A stretch of 64,000 bases of DNA, from assembly GCF_007746075.1 (NCBI RefSeq), contig NZ_CP036339.1, positions 4,803,786 through 4,867,785 on the forward strand. Direction: 5' to 3'. This document shows positions 36,929 through 45,914 of this stretch, one piece after another. Position numbers and translations under genes: made by a program. The DNA comes from Lacipirellula limnantheis. Lineage in GTDB: Bacteria > Planctomycetota > Planctomycetia > Pirellulales > Lacipirellulaceae. Within the stretch, counting starts at the first letter, position 1. Every line of letters starts with the position of its first letter. The notes beneath the pieces were generated by a model, which saw only the letters and a list, made by a program, of their open reading frames with translations, did not search any database and was not told the DNA's origin.

Positions 36929-38106
36929 TACCCACACTCCCCCAATTTGGGCGCAATGGCGCCGCGCAAGAGAACGCTGCGATGAGATCACCGCCGCTCC
37001 GCACTTCCTGCCCCGACATCGGTCGAGACAATGGCGGACTGAAAGAGAATTAAAGAAGAGAATCGCACTCAGCGGAAAAGGCCGCGGCCGATTGGCAGTC
37101 GCCGTGTGCAATGGCTGACGTCACCGACGACAGTCGCAGGCATCATCCTACACTGTTCGTGCAGCCAGCTAAGTCACTAACTGGAAAATATGCGAGAATA
37201 ATCCGCTAATACCTCGCTTATCGGGCACGGCGCCATTCCTTACACGCACATCGTCGGGACCACAGTAGGCTGCGTGAGGTATCTTCGCTACCAGCGAACA
37301 GTAGCAGGTCGACCTTCGGTTACGAAGCCATTTACTCAATCAAGGCGCCGTGAGACTTCGGACCGCAACCAACTTGCCGCGATTCGACCAAAGTGAGGGT
37401 AGTCGGCGGCTTTAGATACTCTTCTCGATGACGCTGCACTTCGAGCGATTTTTGCGTGGCGAACGTCCGCCATGCTACGCTGATAGCCCCATCAAGGATA
37501 CGATTAAGAGCGTGAAAGGGCTTATCTTGGCGGCGCACTTCAGACTCAGCAGCGAGATGAACTCGCGGGGGACGTTATATTCGGCAACGTCTTCTTCAGT
37601 ATCAAAGCTGTCGTCGACATTGGGCGAGCAGGGAATGTCGCTCCCGCCTGATGAGCGCCGCCGAATGGTGAACTTCGTCGACAATCATCCGGGGTTACGA
37701 TTCACGCTGGCTGTGGATGGGCCGTGGGATCTGTCGCAGATGTAAGCCGGAAACACCAAGCGACCAGAAGTTAACCCGACTTGCAAGGCAGATCCAGTGT
37801 ACTGAGCGCATAGACAAGCATTCAATTCACGCCGTTAGTGTGCGTGAGGCAGGCTAAACAAGTTAAACGGCGGCCTGCTTCCCAGTGGCCCCTCAAGTTG
37901 GACGACGCTCCAGTCTCCTTCGAACGTCTCCCGCCGGGCGCTGCACTTTTCGAATGCCGCATGCAATTGATCCGGGTGTTCCGAGTCGAGCCGTTGCCAC
38001 GATGGAGCCGCTCCAAACTCAACTATTATGGAACAGTTCTGTTAGTATGTAATGCACTCAGCTCAACGTTTTGCTTCATGCCTCGGCACTAGAGTATCGG
38101 AATAGC
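36929..38106. other. Long intergenic region, about 1.2 kb, no confident gene
   Basis: A divergent region between the PEP-CTERM gene and the secreted protein at 38107. A plus-strand frame of 105 codons (37428-37745), opposed by minus-strand frames, has no recognisable product and no good start signal. The region is less GC-rich around 37140-37210. Decayed genes are possible but none could be identified. Confidence 0.45.
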
Positions 38107-40080
38107 ATGACGACGCTTTCGCACTGCCCGCATTTGGGGAATTTGGCAACGACGATTGCCTTATCAATGACACTACTGCTCGCAGCGCATGGTGACGTCA
38201 AAGCCGAGGTGCGCGTCGAAGCGATATCATCGCCGGCTGGGACGACAGCGAAAATCTTCGATGGCACAGCCCCAATTTTTGAGGCCATCGAACCGAATGC
38301 CGGTCTCATCGTAGTTCAGCCCATGAGCCAGACGCTGGTGTCCTTTCAAACAACTGACGACTCGAACGGCACGCTGACGTTTGGCGGCGGGCAAGCACCG
38401 GGACTGGCTATCGAACAATCGTTTCGCTCGATTTGCCCCGGGCTCATCGAGCGTACGGTCGCTGTCACGGCCAAGGCGGACCACCGATATTTTTTGAACC
38501 TCGGATGGAAGTCAGTCGGGACGGGCCCCTTTTATTCATTCATCGGCGAGGAACCCAATACAAAATCTTACAGCCCAGGCTGCGGCGGGCCCGAGTTCAA
38601 AGAACAATCGTCCCAAACATTTCCGATGGCAGGCTACCGAATTGGGGACATGTTTTACGGCGTCATCGGCGACACGCCCGGGCTTTGGGAGAATCGCTCG
38701 TTTCTCAAGTTCGACGTCGAACGACGGACGCTTTCTATCGCAACGGGAGATGGATCGCCCAAACGGGTGATTTCCATTCCTCGCGATTTGGACGCTACGA
38801 CCGAGTACCGAGCGACGTTCGATGGTTGGCAGCACATCGAGCGAGGCGAAACCCAACTGTTCAAAACGTATATTTTCTCTTCGCCGGTTAAATCGCTTTA
38901 CGACATCCAGCTGGCCACGCATTTAGCACTCGCGAATGGCCAGGGCTTCAATCATTCGGCACTCGAGGCTATTCTTCGGAATACATCCTATTTGCTTCTG
39001 CGCAGAAATCTCCTACGGCCCGAAAGCGATTATCTCTTCATCTCGGGCGTCGGCTATGGCTGGAAGCAGTGGGTGAGCGACGGGTTTTGGATGAGTCGCG
39101 GTCTGGATAATCCCGAATTCGACTCAGCTGCCATGGCGGCTGTGTTCTTTGACCGGATTAACTACGAAGACAACGCACAGTACTACCTTATCTGGGCCTG
39201 TCTCGTAAAAAGAGCAGGGGTCGAAGTCGACCCGCGGACGCTCCGCCGAGCTTACGATTTTATCCGCGCGCACGAAAAGAACGGGCTCTACATTCCCCCG
39301 CGACTGGTTCCTGACAAGAAAATCTTAAAGACATATCACGACCAGCTTCCGTACGACGATGACGACGCGCCCTCCTCGAATCAAGGATTCCACTGCGGTG
39401 CGTTACTGGCTGCGCAAGAATTAGGATTTCCAGTTACAGACGAGGATATAACGCGGGCGATCGACGGCTACCGATCCATGTACAACAAGACCGGGGGCTA
39501 TATGGCGACAAGCCTCAAGCAGCAGGAGCACGTTGGTCAGGACAGTCTCTACGGGGAAGTCCTGACGTACGCGGTCTTCGGGCGGAAGCTGCTTCCTGAC
39601 GACATTGTCCGCACACATCTCGAAACGAGCGTTCGAATCCAAAGCCCTCATGGAATGCGCGTGATCTCGAAAGCCGACGGGGAACTGCTCGAGGGGCACA
39701 GCGGTTCGTACGTTTTTGGAGGCTCGTGGTTTCTCAATGACGGGGCCAACTACCTCGACGGTTTGATTCATGGCATGGATCCCGATTGGGTCGACGAACA
39801 ACTCTTGTGGCGACTGGAGAAAGAACTCGCCTGGATGCCCGCCTTTCATGAATCGATCAGTACGATCACCGGCAAACCTCATGGCCATCATCTCTACTCT
39901 TGGAACTCGGGGTTTTGGTGGCTGCGCCGCGAGACCCGCAGACGGTTAGGGCAAACGGGACCTGACCCATTGGAGGCCGCTCTCGACGCGCGGTTGGGCG
40001 TCAGTCGGTCCAACGGGCACCTTATTCTCGAACCCTGCCAGGCCACCCTGCGTCCTACCGAACCGGTCGAAGCACACTAG
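38107..40080 (+). CDS. Secreted protein of unknown function, possibly an alpha/alpha-barrel sugar-active enzyme
   Basis: 657 residues from the first ATG (MTTLSHCPHLGN); upstream codons of the open frame begin only with TTG. A hydrophobic segment (TTIALSMTLLLAAHGDVKA) is a likely signal peptide. Residues about 30-260 are beta-rich (IVVQPMSQTLVSFQTTDD, FFLNLGWK-like strands). Residues about 270-600 are helical with aromatic-rich motifs (YGWKQWVSDGFWMSRGLD, NYEDNAQYYLIWACL, GHSGSYVFGGSWFLNDGANYLD, HHLYSWNSGFWWLRRE). This plan is reminiscent of glycoside hydrolases or lyases with a beta-sandwich followed by an (alpha/alpha)6 barrel, but no family was recognised and no catalytic residue is assigned. 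It is isolated from neighbours. Confidence 0.7.
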   Translation: MTTLSHCPHLGNLATTIALSMTLLLAAHGDVKAEVRVEAISSPAGTTAKIFDGTAPIFEAIEPNAGLIVVQPMSQTLVSFQTTDDSNGTLTFGGGQAPGLAIEQSFRSICPGLIERTVAVTAKADHRYFLNLGWKSVGTGPFYSFIGEEPNTKSYSPGCGGPEFKEQSSQTFPMAGYRIGDMFYGVIGDTPGLWENRSFLKFDVERRTLSIATGDGSPKRVISIPRDLDATTEYRATFDGWQHIERGETQLFKTYIFSSPVKSLYDIQLATHLALANGQGFNHSALEAILRNTSYLLLRRNLLRPESDYLFISGVGYGWKQWVSDGFWMSRGLDNPEFDSAAMAAVFFDRINYEDNAQYYLIWACLVKRAGVEVDPRTLRRAYDFIRAHEKNGLYIPPRLVPDKKILKTYHDQLPYDDDDAPSSNQGFHCGALLAAQELGFPVTDEDITRAIDGYRSMYNKTGGYMATSLKQQEHVGQDSLYGEVLTYAVFGRKLLPDDIVRTHLETSVRIQSPHGMRVISKADGELLEGHSGSYVFGGSWFLNDGANYLDGLIHGMDPDWVDEQLLWRLEKELAWMPAFHESISTITGKPHGHHLYSWNSGFWWLRRETRRRLGQTGPDPLEAALDARLGVSRSNGHLILEPCQATLRPTEPVEAH

Positions 40081-40665
40081 ACAGCTCGAATCGATCGCTA
40101 GCCTTGCATCGCTGCCCCGGGCCGGCAACGAAGAAGACCGCTCGTGTTCAGAACTCTTTGTCGGCGTAGGGTTTATCCAGCCGCGGACGGCCTGGATCGC
40201 CCTCGCCGCTCTAGAGCATTTCGCCCACTGCTTGGGGACCCGCAAAGCATCCGCGTGCCGGGGCTCTTGGAGCGGTTGGGAGCTGGACCGACATCCTCAG
40301 AAGCTAACGCCTCGCAGACGCCGCCTTTGATCAGGTCACCCAACGCTGCCTCATCCTCGAATTCATCGGCGAAAGTCATCGACTGCAGGACGCCCGCCGG
40401 GAACGTGAATCCAAGAGCAAGGAGTAAGTGGATTCGGCAGTCACGGGGGAAGCGCCATCGAAGGCCAGCATCATGGCGGCACTCAACGAGTACAAGATGT
40501 TTTCGCACGAAGAATTGACCGAGCTGGTGAAGAAGATCGTCGTTTGACGAGACTAATGCGGCGAATGTGGTAGGAAGGCAAGAAGCACTGTGGAAAAATC
40601 GACGCCCAAGCCGTCCGCCTTCCCAGGCCATCGGCGGATCATCTCGATGGAGCAGTGGGGGCGAA
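40081..40665. other. Intergenic, about 585 bp, with a possible gene remnant
   Basis: Plus-strand codons 40430-40547 read VDSAVTGEAPSKASIMAALN, then EYKMFSHEELTELVKKIVV and a stop. This has natural protein-like composition but no start, and preceding frames are broken. It is read as a possible 3' end of a decayed gene of unknown identity. The rest holds only overlapping shadow frames. Confidence 0.3.
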
Positions 40666-41346
40666 ATGTTCACGCTGAATGATGTTGTTCCCTGGGGGCG
40701 GTCGCTTGACGAGTACCGCAGCATGTTCACCTTGACCGACAGCGATATGACCGGTCGTATCCTCGGCTGCGCTGATGGCCCTGCAAGCTTCAATGCAGAG
40801 GCCACGGCACTCGGCTGGTCAGTCGTTTCGTGTGACCCACTTTATCGCTTCGGAGTCGCTGAGATTCGCGATCGGATCGACATAACTTTCCAAAGCTTCA
40901 TTGACCAAACCAAGAAAAATGCTGCCGAGTTCGTTTGGAGCAACGATCTGCCCGACGTGGAAGCCCTCGGGCATCGGCGAATGGCGGCGATGGCACAGTT
41001 TCTTCGTGACTTTGATGTGGGCAGAGCATCAGGGCGCTACGTTGATGCCGAACTTCCCAAACTGCCCTTTGCGGACGACAGCTTCGACGTTGCAGTTTGT
41101 GCTCACTTCCTTTTCCTCTACAGCGAGCAATTTCCCCAGAGGTTCCACGTCGATTCGATCCTTGAACTCTGTCGTGTAGGTCGAGAAGTACGTGTTTTCC
41201 CGTTACTGGAGCTTGGAAGCGTTCCATCCCGTCACGTTTCGTCGGTTGTAGACCACTTGAGGACACTAGGCTTCAACGTCCAGATCGAACAAGTGGAGTA
41301 TGAGTTTCAGCATGGCGGGAATCAGATGTTGAGGGTGCTACGATGA
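40666..41346 (+). CDS. SAM-dependent methyltransferase-like protein
   Basis: 226 residues from the ATG of MFTLNDVVPWGR, chosen for the GGGGG just upstream and because the longer frame (from 40567) adds an Arg/Pro-rich tail. The core resembles a class I methyltransferase. GRILGCADGPASFNAEATALG corresponds to the glycine-rich motif I, SVVSCDPLY to the acidic end of strand 2, and LPKLPFADDSFDVAVCAHFLF to motif post-II/IV. The usual E/DxGxGxG is degenerate (CADGPAS), as in the SAM-binding proteins that follow a GCADGPASFN pattern. The stop overlaps the start of the DUF1653-cupin gene by 4 bp (ATGA), so the two are translationally coupled. Substrate unknown. Confidence 0.75.
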   Translation: MFTLNDVVPWGRSLDEYRSMFTLTDSDMTGRILGCADGPASFNAEATALGWSVVSCDPLYRFGVAEIRDRIDITFQSFIDQTKKNAAEFVWSNDLPDVEALGHRRMAAMAQFLRDFDVGRASGRYVDAELPKLPFADDSFDVAVCAHFLFLYSEQFPQRFHVDSILELCRVGREVRVFPLLELGSVPSRHVSSVVDHLRTLGFNVQIEQVEYEFQHGGNQMLRVLR

Positions 41347-41930
41347 GCGATTCTTCCATCCCTCCCGGTCGCTACCGGCATTACAAGGGCAACGAGTACA
41401 CCGTCGTCAGCACGGCCCGCCATAGCGAGACGCTGGAAGAAATGGTCGTCTACCGCCAAGAGTACGGTGAGTACGGCCTGTGGGTCCGCCCCAAGGAGAT
41501 GTTCTCGGAGAAGGTGAAAGTCGATGGGCAGGAGGTTCCCAGGTTTCAGCCTTTGGCGTCGAGCAGCGAAAACGTCGGCGAAAACGTCGGCGAGAGCGTC
41601 AAGAACATCTTCGATGACCTCCCTCAGAACTTGCCCAAAGAAGTCGTCCAGACGCTCATTCGTGCCGCCGACGTCCACATCGAACGGATCATCTCGCACG
41701 GTCACGCCTCAGCACCAGATTTCTGGTATGACCAGGGGCAGGCCGAATGGGTGATCGTCCTGAAAGGGGCGGCGAGGTTGCAGTTCGAGGATGGCATCGT
41801 CGAAATGAACGTGGGCGATTTTATCAATATCCCCGCGCGCAAGAAACACCGAGTCGACTGGACATCGCCGGACGAGCCGACCGTGTGGCTAGGTGTGAGG
41901 TATGGGGAACAAGCATCAAATGCCCGCTGA
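41343..41930 (+). CDS. DUF1653-cupin fusion protein
   Basis: 195 residues with two recognisable parts. Residues 1-70 match DUF1653: PPGRYRHYKGNEYTVVSTARH, EEMVVYRQEYGEYGLWVRPKEMF and GQEVPRFQPL. Residues about 100-190 are a small cupin: HASAPDFWYDQGQAEWVIVL, GAARLQFEDGIVEMNVGDFI, NIPARKKHRVDWT. Metal-binding His positions are partly kept (HGHAS, KKHRV). A linker with a duplicated ENVGENVGESV joins them. The gene overlaps the methyltransferase stop by 4 bp. Each part is a known family; the fusion is unusual. Soluble cytoplasmic protein; function unknown. Confidence 0.85.
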   Translation: MSDSSIPPGRYRHYKGNEYTVVSTARHSETLEEMVVYRQEYGEYGLWVRPKEMFSEKVKVDGQEVPRFQPLASSSENVGENVGESVKNIFDDLPQNLPKEVVQTLIRAADVHIERIISHGHASAPDFWYDQGQAEWVIVLKGAARLQFEDGIVEMNVGDFINIPARKKHRVDWTSPDEPTVWLGVRYGEQASNAR

Positions 41931-42135
41931 CCTTACTGACCGCCATCCTCTTCCTCACGTCTTCGGGCGACGCCGCTGACGTTCAGCCCGCCACCTGCAA
42001 AGGAAATAGTTACATCACCTGCAAGGCGTCTGCACTGACGACAAGGACTCGGTCTTCTGGTCGTTCACCACGAAGCCGGCAAAGACTGACCACAACGGCA
42101 AAAACACGGAGCAGTTGATCGCCACTTCCTATTGA
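41914..42135 (+). pseudogene. Frameshifted remnant of a secreted propeller-like protein gene
   Basis: One frame encodes a signal-peptide-like start (CPLTLLTAILFLTSSGDAAD). After a frame change, 42013-42132 reads HHLQGVCTDDKDSVFWSFTT and KPAKTDHNGK before a stop. The HLQGxCTD...WSFTT...KTD pattern resembles the start of planctomycete secreted repeat proteins. A frameshift of the signal region relative to the mature region and loss of the rest are inferred. It lies between the cupin gene and rtcR, in a stretch with no intact gene. Confidence 0.4.
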
Positions 42136-42324
42136 TGCATTGCGATCCAGCCTGCAATGTCGGCGTAGTCGTCGAAACACTTTGCCAACAAAAAGTTCTG
42201 CTGCCGACTTCGAACACTTCAACCGGCGCGACATTGCTCAATGGGCGGCGGAGCGTGACATTCGCGCCGTGCGGCCGAATAGTGGCGGCCATCGATGAGC
42301 ATTACGTTCGGGTGCGAGGCAGGC

Positions 42325-43905
42325 CTATGAGTTCAACGCTTCCCAGGTCAGATCGAACCTGGCGAGGTACTTCCGCAGTCGATCGGCGTCGTTGGGCTTT
42401 GCCTTCAACGTTCTGGAGACGGCGAACAGCTTTCGACCGGCGTCGGAGATCGTCTTGCATTGACGGCAGACCCGCACCACTTCTTCAAGTTGCACGCGGT
42501 CAAAGTTGTCAAGTTGGCTCTCGTCGACGAGGCCATGCAGCGAGCGGCCGCGCTGGTTAACGACGCACGGCCGCCACTGCGTCTGCAAACGCTTAATTTC
42601 TTCTTCCACGAGATCGATCGAAATCCGCCCGCCGGCGGCGAGGGTCGCCATGCGCGTCACGGCGGCGTTGAGGTCGCGGAAGTTGGCCCGCCACGCCGCG
42701 GCCTCCGTCTCGGCGAACTGCAAGAATCGTTGCGTCGCCTCCTTGTTCATCCGCACGACTTGCCCCGTCTTTGCCGAGAATTGCGTCAGCTCGTACTCCA
42801 AGTTGGGGGCGATATCCTCGCGCCGCTCGGCCAAGCCCGGTAGGCAGAACGTCCAGAGGTTGATCCTTGCCAGCAAGTCCTCGCGAAACCGGCCCTCATC
42901 CACCGCGCGCTGCAAATCACGATTGGTGCCGGCAATCAGTTGAAAGTCGCTGGCGACCTCACGGTCGGCGCCGACGGCGAAGAATCGCTTCTCTTCGATG
43001 GCTCGCAGCAACATCGCTTGTTCGTCGAGGCCAAGCTCGCCGATCTCATCGAGGAAGAGCATTCCGCCATCGGCGGCGCGCAGCAGGCCGTCACGCTTGG
43101 TGGTGGCGCCGGTGTAAGCACCCTTCTCGTGGCCGAAAAGGGCCGACATCGCCTGGTCGCCGCGCAGTGTGGCGCAGTTCACCTCGACGAAGCGACCAGC
43201 CAGCTGCCGGCGCTGCTGCTTGAGTTCGAAAACGCGACGAGCGAGTTGACTTTTCCCGGCGCCAGTGGGACCCGTGATCAACAGCGGCGCCCGACTGTTA
43301 ATGGCGACGCGTTCGATCTGCTCAATGAGCGAGTTGAACGCCGCATTGCGAGTTTGAATTCCCGACTTCAGGAACGACAAGCTCTCCTGCTGCTCCAGGG
43401 CGAATCTCGCAGCGAGCTGATCATAACGCGACAGATCAAGATCGATGATCCGATAGGTCCCTTGACCTTCCTGCTGGCGCCGCGGCGGCGAGGCCTGCAG
43501 CAGCCGCCCGGGGATATGTCCCGATTCGGCCAGCAAGAAGAGGCAGATCTGCTGAACGTGGGTGCCCGTGGTGATGTTGACGAGATACCGCTCTGATTCC
43601 GGTCGAAACGCGTACGCGCTCGCAAAAGCATGGAGACCGCCGTAGACCTCCTCGAAATCCCACGGATCTTGGAAGGTGAGTTCGTGGAGCCTCACCTCCG
43701 TCTCCGGGGAGACCGACCGGATGTCGTCGGCGACGCCATTGGCCAGCCGCGCCATGGCAGCGTCATAGATCAGCTCAAACTGATCGATCAGCAAGTCTTC
43801 GTGCTGGCAAATCGCGACCGAAGGCCGCCAGGTTTGCCAGCGGTTCGCGTCATCGATGCTTTGGTCGAGCCGGGATCCAAGGAGGCCGAAGGCGACTTGT
43901 TTCAT
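42325..43905 (-). CDS. rtcR: RtcR, sigma-54-dependent activator of the RNA-repair operon
   Basis: 526 residues from the ATG of MKQVAFGLLGSRLDQ. Residues 1-180 form the RtcR-specific CARF-like sensing domain (LLIDQFELIYD, YLVNITTGTHVQQICLFLLAESGHIPG). Residues about 180-420 are the AAA+ domain: Walker A GPTGAGKS, loop GAYTGA (a variant of the sigma-54-contacting GAFTGA), Walker B GGMLFLDEIGELG and arginine-finger region REDLLARINLW. The C-terminus carries a helix-turn-helix (SDAGRKLFAVSRTLKAKPND). In other bacteria RtcR responds to RNA damage and activates rtcBA from a sigma-54 promoter. It is divergent from rsr with about 245 bp between starts, where a matching promoter sits. Confidence 0.95.
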   Translation of the reverse strand: MKQVAFGLLGSRLDQSIDDANRWQTWRPSVAICQHEDLLIDQFELIYDAAMARLANGVADDIRSVSPETEVRLHELTFQDPWDFEEVYGGLHAFASAYAFRPESERYLVNITTGTHVQQICLFLLAESGHIPGRLLQASPPRRQQEGQGTYRIIDLDLSRYDQLAARFALEQQESLSFLKSGIQTRNAAFNSLIEQIERVAINSRAPLLITGPTGAGKSQLARRVFELKQQRRQLAGRFVEVNCATLRGDQAMSALFGHEKGAYTGATTKRDGLLRAADGGMLFLDEIGELGLDEQAMLLRAIEEKRFFAVGADREVASDFQLIAGTNRDLQRAVDEGRFREDLLARINLWTFCLPGLAERREDIAPNLEYELTQFSAKTGQVVRMNKEATQRFLQFAETEAAAWRANFRDLNAAVTRMATLAAGGRISIDLVEEEIKRLQTQWRPCVVNQRGRSLHGLVDESQLDNFDRVQLEEVVRVCRQCKTISDAGRKLFAVSRTLKAKPNDADRLRKYLARFDLTWEALNS

Positions 43906-44049
43906 GGGTTTCACGCGCAATCAGTTCGTATACAAACATATAACCGACTATCCAAAAATATCACGAAAACCGCCCATCTGCTAGACAAACCCAGTCGAAT
44001 CAAGAGCAGTAAATTACGCGCAACATTAAACTCACAAACACCTTACGAA

Positions 44050-44100
44050 ATGACCTAACACAAGGAACGCCCCACTGGCACACGCCCTGCAATAGGTCAT
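44050..44100. repeat. 8-bp inverted repeat enclosing the sigma-54 promoter
   Basis: ATGACCTA (44050-44057) and TAGGTCAT (44093-44100) are perfect inverted repeats separated by 35 bp. They place the -24/-12 element between them. They could bind a dimeric regulator or form an RNA/DNA stem; RtcR binding sites usually lie further upstream, so an RtcR role is only a guess. Confidence 0.5.
44076..44091 (+). promoter_or_regulatory. Sigma-54 (-24/-12) promoter of rsr-Y RNA-rtcBA
   Basis: TGGCACACGCCCTGCA matches the TGGCACG-N4-TTGCW consensus, with GG and GC exactly 10 nt apart and only two mismatches outside the invariant bases. Predicted transcription start is about 12 nt downstream of the GC, near 44102, some 50 nt before the rsr ATG. 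Its position next to rtcR supports RtcR control. Confidence 0.8.
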
Positions 44101-44151
44101 CCCATCGAAACTGGCATGCAACGAACTTGGCCGAATCGAAGGAACCCAATC

Positions 44152-45729
44152 ATGGCGAACAAATCACTATTTCAATCGCTCCGAGGCGTCCTGGCCCCGA
44201 AGGCCGAAGTCGTCAACGAAGCCGGCGGACTCGCTTACAGCCGCAGCGATAAGCAAGCCCTCGCCCAATACGCAGCGACCGGTTGCCTGGGCGACACCTT
44301 CTACGCCTCGGCCGACGAACAACTCGATGCAGTCCTGAAGCTGTGCAACACCGCCGAGCCGGAGTTCATCGCGCGCACGGCAATTTACGCTCGTGAGCAC
44401 GGTCATATGAAAGACATGCCGGCGCTGTTGTTGGCGGTGCTGTCGGTCCGCTCGCCGGGATTGCTGGCCGAGGCGTTCGATCGCGTCATCGATTCGCCGA
44501 AGATGCTCCGCAACTTCGTGCAAATCATGCGATCGGGCGTGGTTGGTCGCAAGAGTCTCGGCACGCTGCCGAAGCGATTGATCGTTCAATGGCTCGAGGC
44601 GCGGAGCGACGCGCAGCTCTTCACCGGCTCGGTCGGCAACGATCCGTCGCTGGCCGACGTACTGCGAATGGTCCACCCGAAACCGGCGACGCCGGCGCGG
44701 GAAGCGTTGTACGGCTACCTGATTGGTCGCCGGCACAATGCCGAGGTCTTGCCGGATCTGGTCAAGCAGTACGAAAAGTTCAAGCGCAACACCAATCCGG
44801 GAAAGGTCGCCGTCCCCGACGTCCCTTTCCAGTTGCTGACGGCGTTGCCGCTGACCAAGAAAGATTGGCGTCAGATCGCGCGAACGGCGTCTTGGCAAAT
44901 GACGCGGATGAATCTCAACACGTTCTTGCGACACGAAGTGTTCCAGGATGCTGAAATGACGACGCTCATTGCCAACCGGCTGCGTAACCCTCGCCTGGTG
45001 GAGAAGGCGCGAGTCTTCCCTTACCAGTTGATGACGGCCTACGCGAACGCCGACACTCGCGTGCCAACTGCGGTCCGCGAATCGCTGCAAGATGCGATGG
45101 AGCTGGCGCTGAAGAACGTGCCGCGCGTGGCGGGTAAGGCGTTCATTTGCCCCGACGTGTCGGGGTCGATGCATTCGCCGGTCACCGGCCATCGCCAAGG
45201 CGCGACGACCGCGGTCCGTTGCATCGACGTGGCGGCGCTCGTGGCGGCGGCCGTGCTGCGACAAAATCCGGAGGCGGAGGTGCTGCCGTTCAACGACCAA
45301 ACGGTCAACGTCCGGCTGAACCCGCGCGACAGCGTCATGACGAACGCAAAGAAGCTCTCGTCGTTGCCGCCGTCGGGAACGAACTGCAGCGCCCCGCTGC
45401 GGACGCTCAACCAGCGACGCGCCATGGGCGACCTGGTGGTCTTCGTCTCGGACAACGAGTCGTGGACCGACACGCCCGCTTACGGTCGTTTCGGCGGAGG
45501 CCGAACCGCGACGATGAATGAATGGTCCGCCTTCAAGACCCGCAACCCGCGGGCGCGAATGGTCTGCATCGACATTCAACCGTCGGGAACGGTGCAAGCC
45601 AAGGAACGCGTCGACATCGTCAACGTCGGCGGCTTCAGCGATCAGGTGTTCGAGGTGCTCGCTAACGTGGCGAGCGGCCAGTTCGCCGGCGATCACTGGG
45701 TTCGCGTGATCGAAGCGGTGCGATTGTAA
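44152..45729 (+). CDS. rsr: Rsr, bacterial Ro60 orthologue (TROVE/vWA ring protein)
   Basis: 525 residues from the ATG of MANKSLFQSLRG, with AAGGA upstream; the longer frame (from 44116) would start inside the 5' leader. Residues about 15-330 are the TROVE HEAT-repeat ring: LAYSRSDKQALAQYAATGCLG, TAIYAREHGHMKDMPALLLAVL, MRSGVVGRKSLG and SWQMTRMNLNTFLRH. The rest is a von Willebrand A domain with MIDAS motif DVSGSM near residue 337 and FVSDNESW later. Ro60 binds Y RNAs on its outer ring and misfolded RNA ends through the central hole; in bacteria it works with exonucleases. The array of Y RNA genes directly downstream, and rtcB/rtcA after them, fit this role. Confidence 0.95.
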   Translation: MANKSLFQSLRGVLAPKAEVVNEAGGLAYSRSDKQALAQYAATGCLGDTFYASADEQLDAVLKLCNTAEPEFIARTAIYAREHGHMKDMPALLLAVLSVRSPGLLAEAFDRVIDSPKMLRNFVQIMRSGVVGRKSLGTLPKRLIVQWLEARSDAQLFTGSVGNDPSLADVLRMVHPKPATPAREALYGYLIGRRHNAEVLPDLVKQYEKFKRNTNPGKVAVPDVPFQLLTALPLTKKDWRQIARTASWQMTRMNLNTFLRHEVFQDAEMTTLIANRLRNPRLVEKARVFPYQLMTAYANADTRVPTAVRESLQDAMELALKNVPRVAGKAFICPDVSGSMHSPVTGHRQGATTAVRCIDVAALVAAAVLRQNPEAEVLPFNDQTVNVRLNPRDSVMTNAKKLSSLPPSGTNCSAPLRTLNQRRAMGDLVVFVSDNESWTDTPAYGRFGGGRTATMNEWSAFKTRNPRARMVCIDIQPSGTVQAKERVDIVNVGGFSDQVFEVLANVASGQFAGDHWVRVIEAVRL

Positions 45730-45740
45730 CGAGCAAGTGC

Positions 45741-45774
45741 GGGAGGGAGGGACGTAGCGAGCGCCCTCCCTCCC
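45741..45774 (+). terminator. Hairpin after rsr, possible partial terminator
   Basis: GGGAGGGAGGG (45741-45751) and CCCTCCCTCCC (45764-45774) form a perfect 11-bp stem with a 12-nt loop, starting 12 bp after the rsr stop. No T-tract follows, so it may stop only part of transcription or protect the rsr mRNA 3' end. Confidence 0.55.
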
Positions 45775-45799
45775 TGACGGCGGTCTTCTGGCGACAGCG

Positions 45800-45862
45800 G
45801 AATCGAATGCCTTCGAGACTACATTTACCCATGTGACCGTCCCGACGAACCCTTGTCGATTC
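45800..45862 (+). ncRNA. Y RNA-like unit A, minimal form without tRNA-like domain
   Basis: The outer stem GAATCGA (45800-45806) pairs perfectly with TCGATTC (45856-45862). Inside are the array's conserved CGAATGC (45804-45810) and TTGTCG (45853-45858) elements, the proposed Ro-binding helix. The inner stem TCGAGAC/GTCCCGA (45813-45819/45839-45845) has one A-C mismatch in the centre. ACTACAT (45818-45824) is placed as in all other units. The apical part is only a small ACAT/ATGT hairpin, with no T-arm. It is the shortest and first unit after rsr. Bacterial Y RNAs lacking a tRNA-like module are known, so this may be functional rather than decayed. Confidence 0.65.
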
Positions 45863-45914
45863 TTCTGTAGCCATGACACCAGAATCTGTTGACTTTAGTA
45901 CACAATCAACAAAA

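Noticed and set aside
37428..37745. 105-codon plus-strand gene
   Set aside because: No family, no clear start signal, opposed by equally long minus-strand frames.
44103..44122. A second sigma-54 promoter (CTGGCATGCAACGAACTTGG)
   Set aside because: TGGCA is present but the GC of the -12 element is missing at the required spacing.
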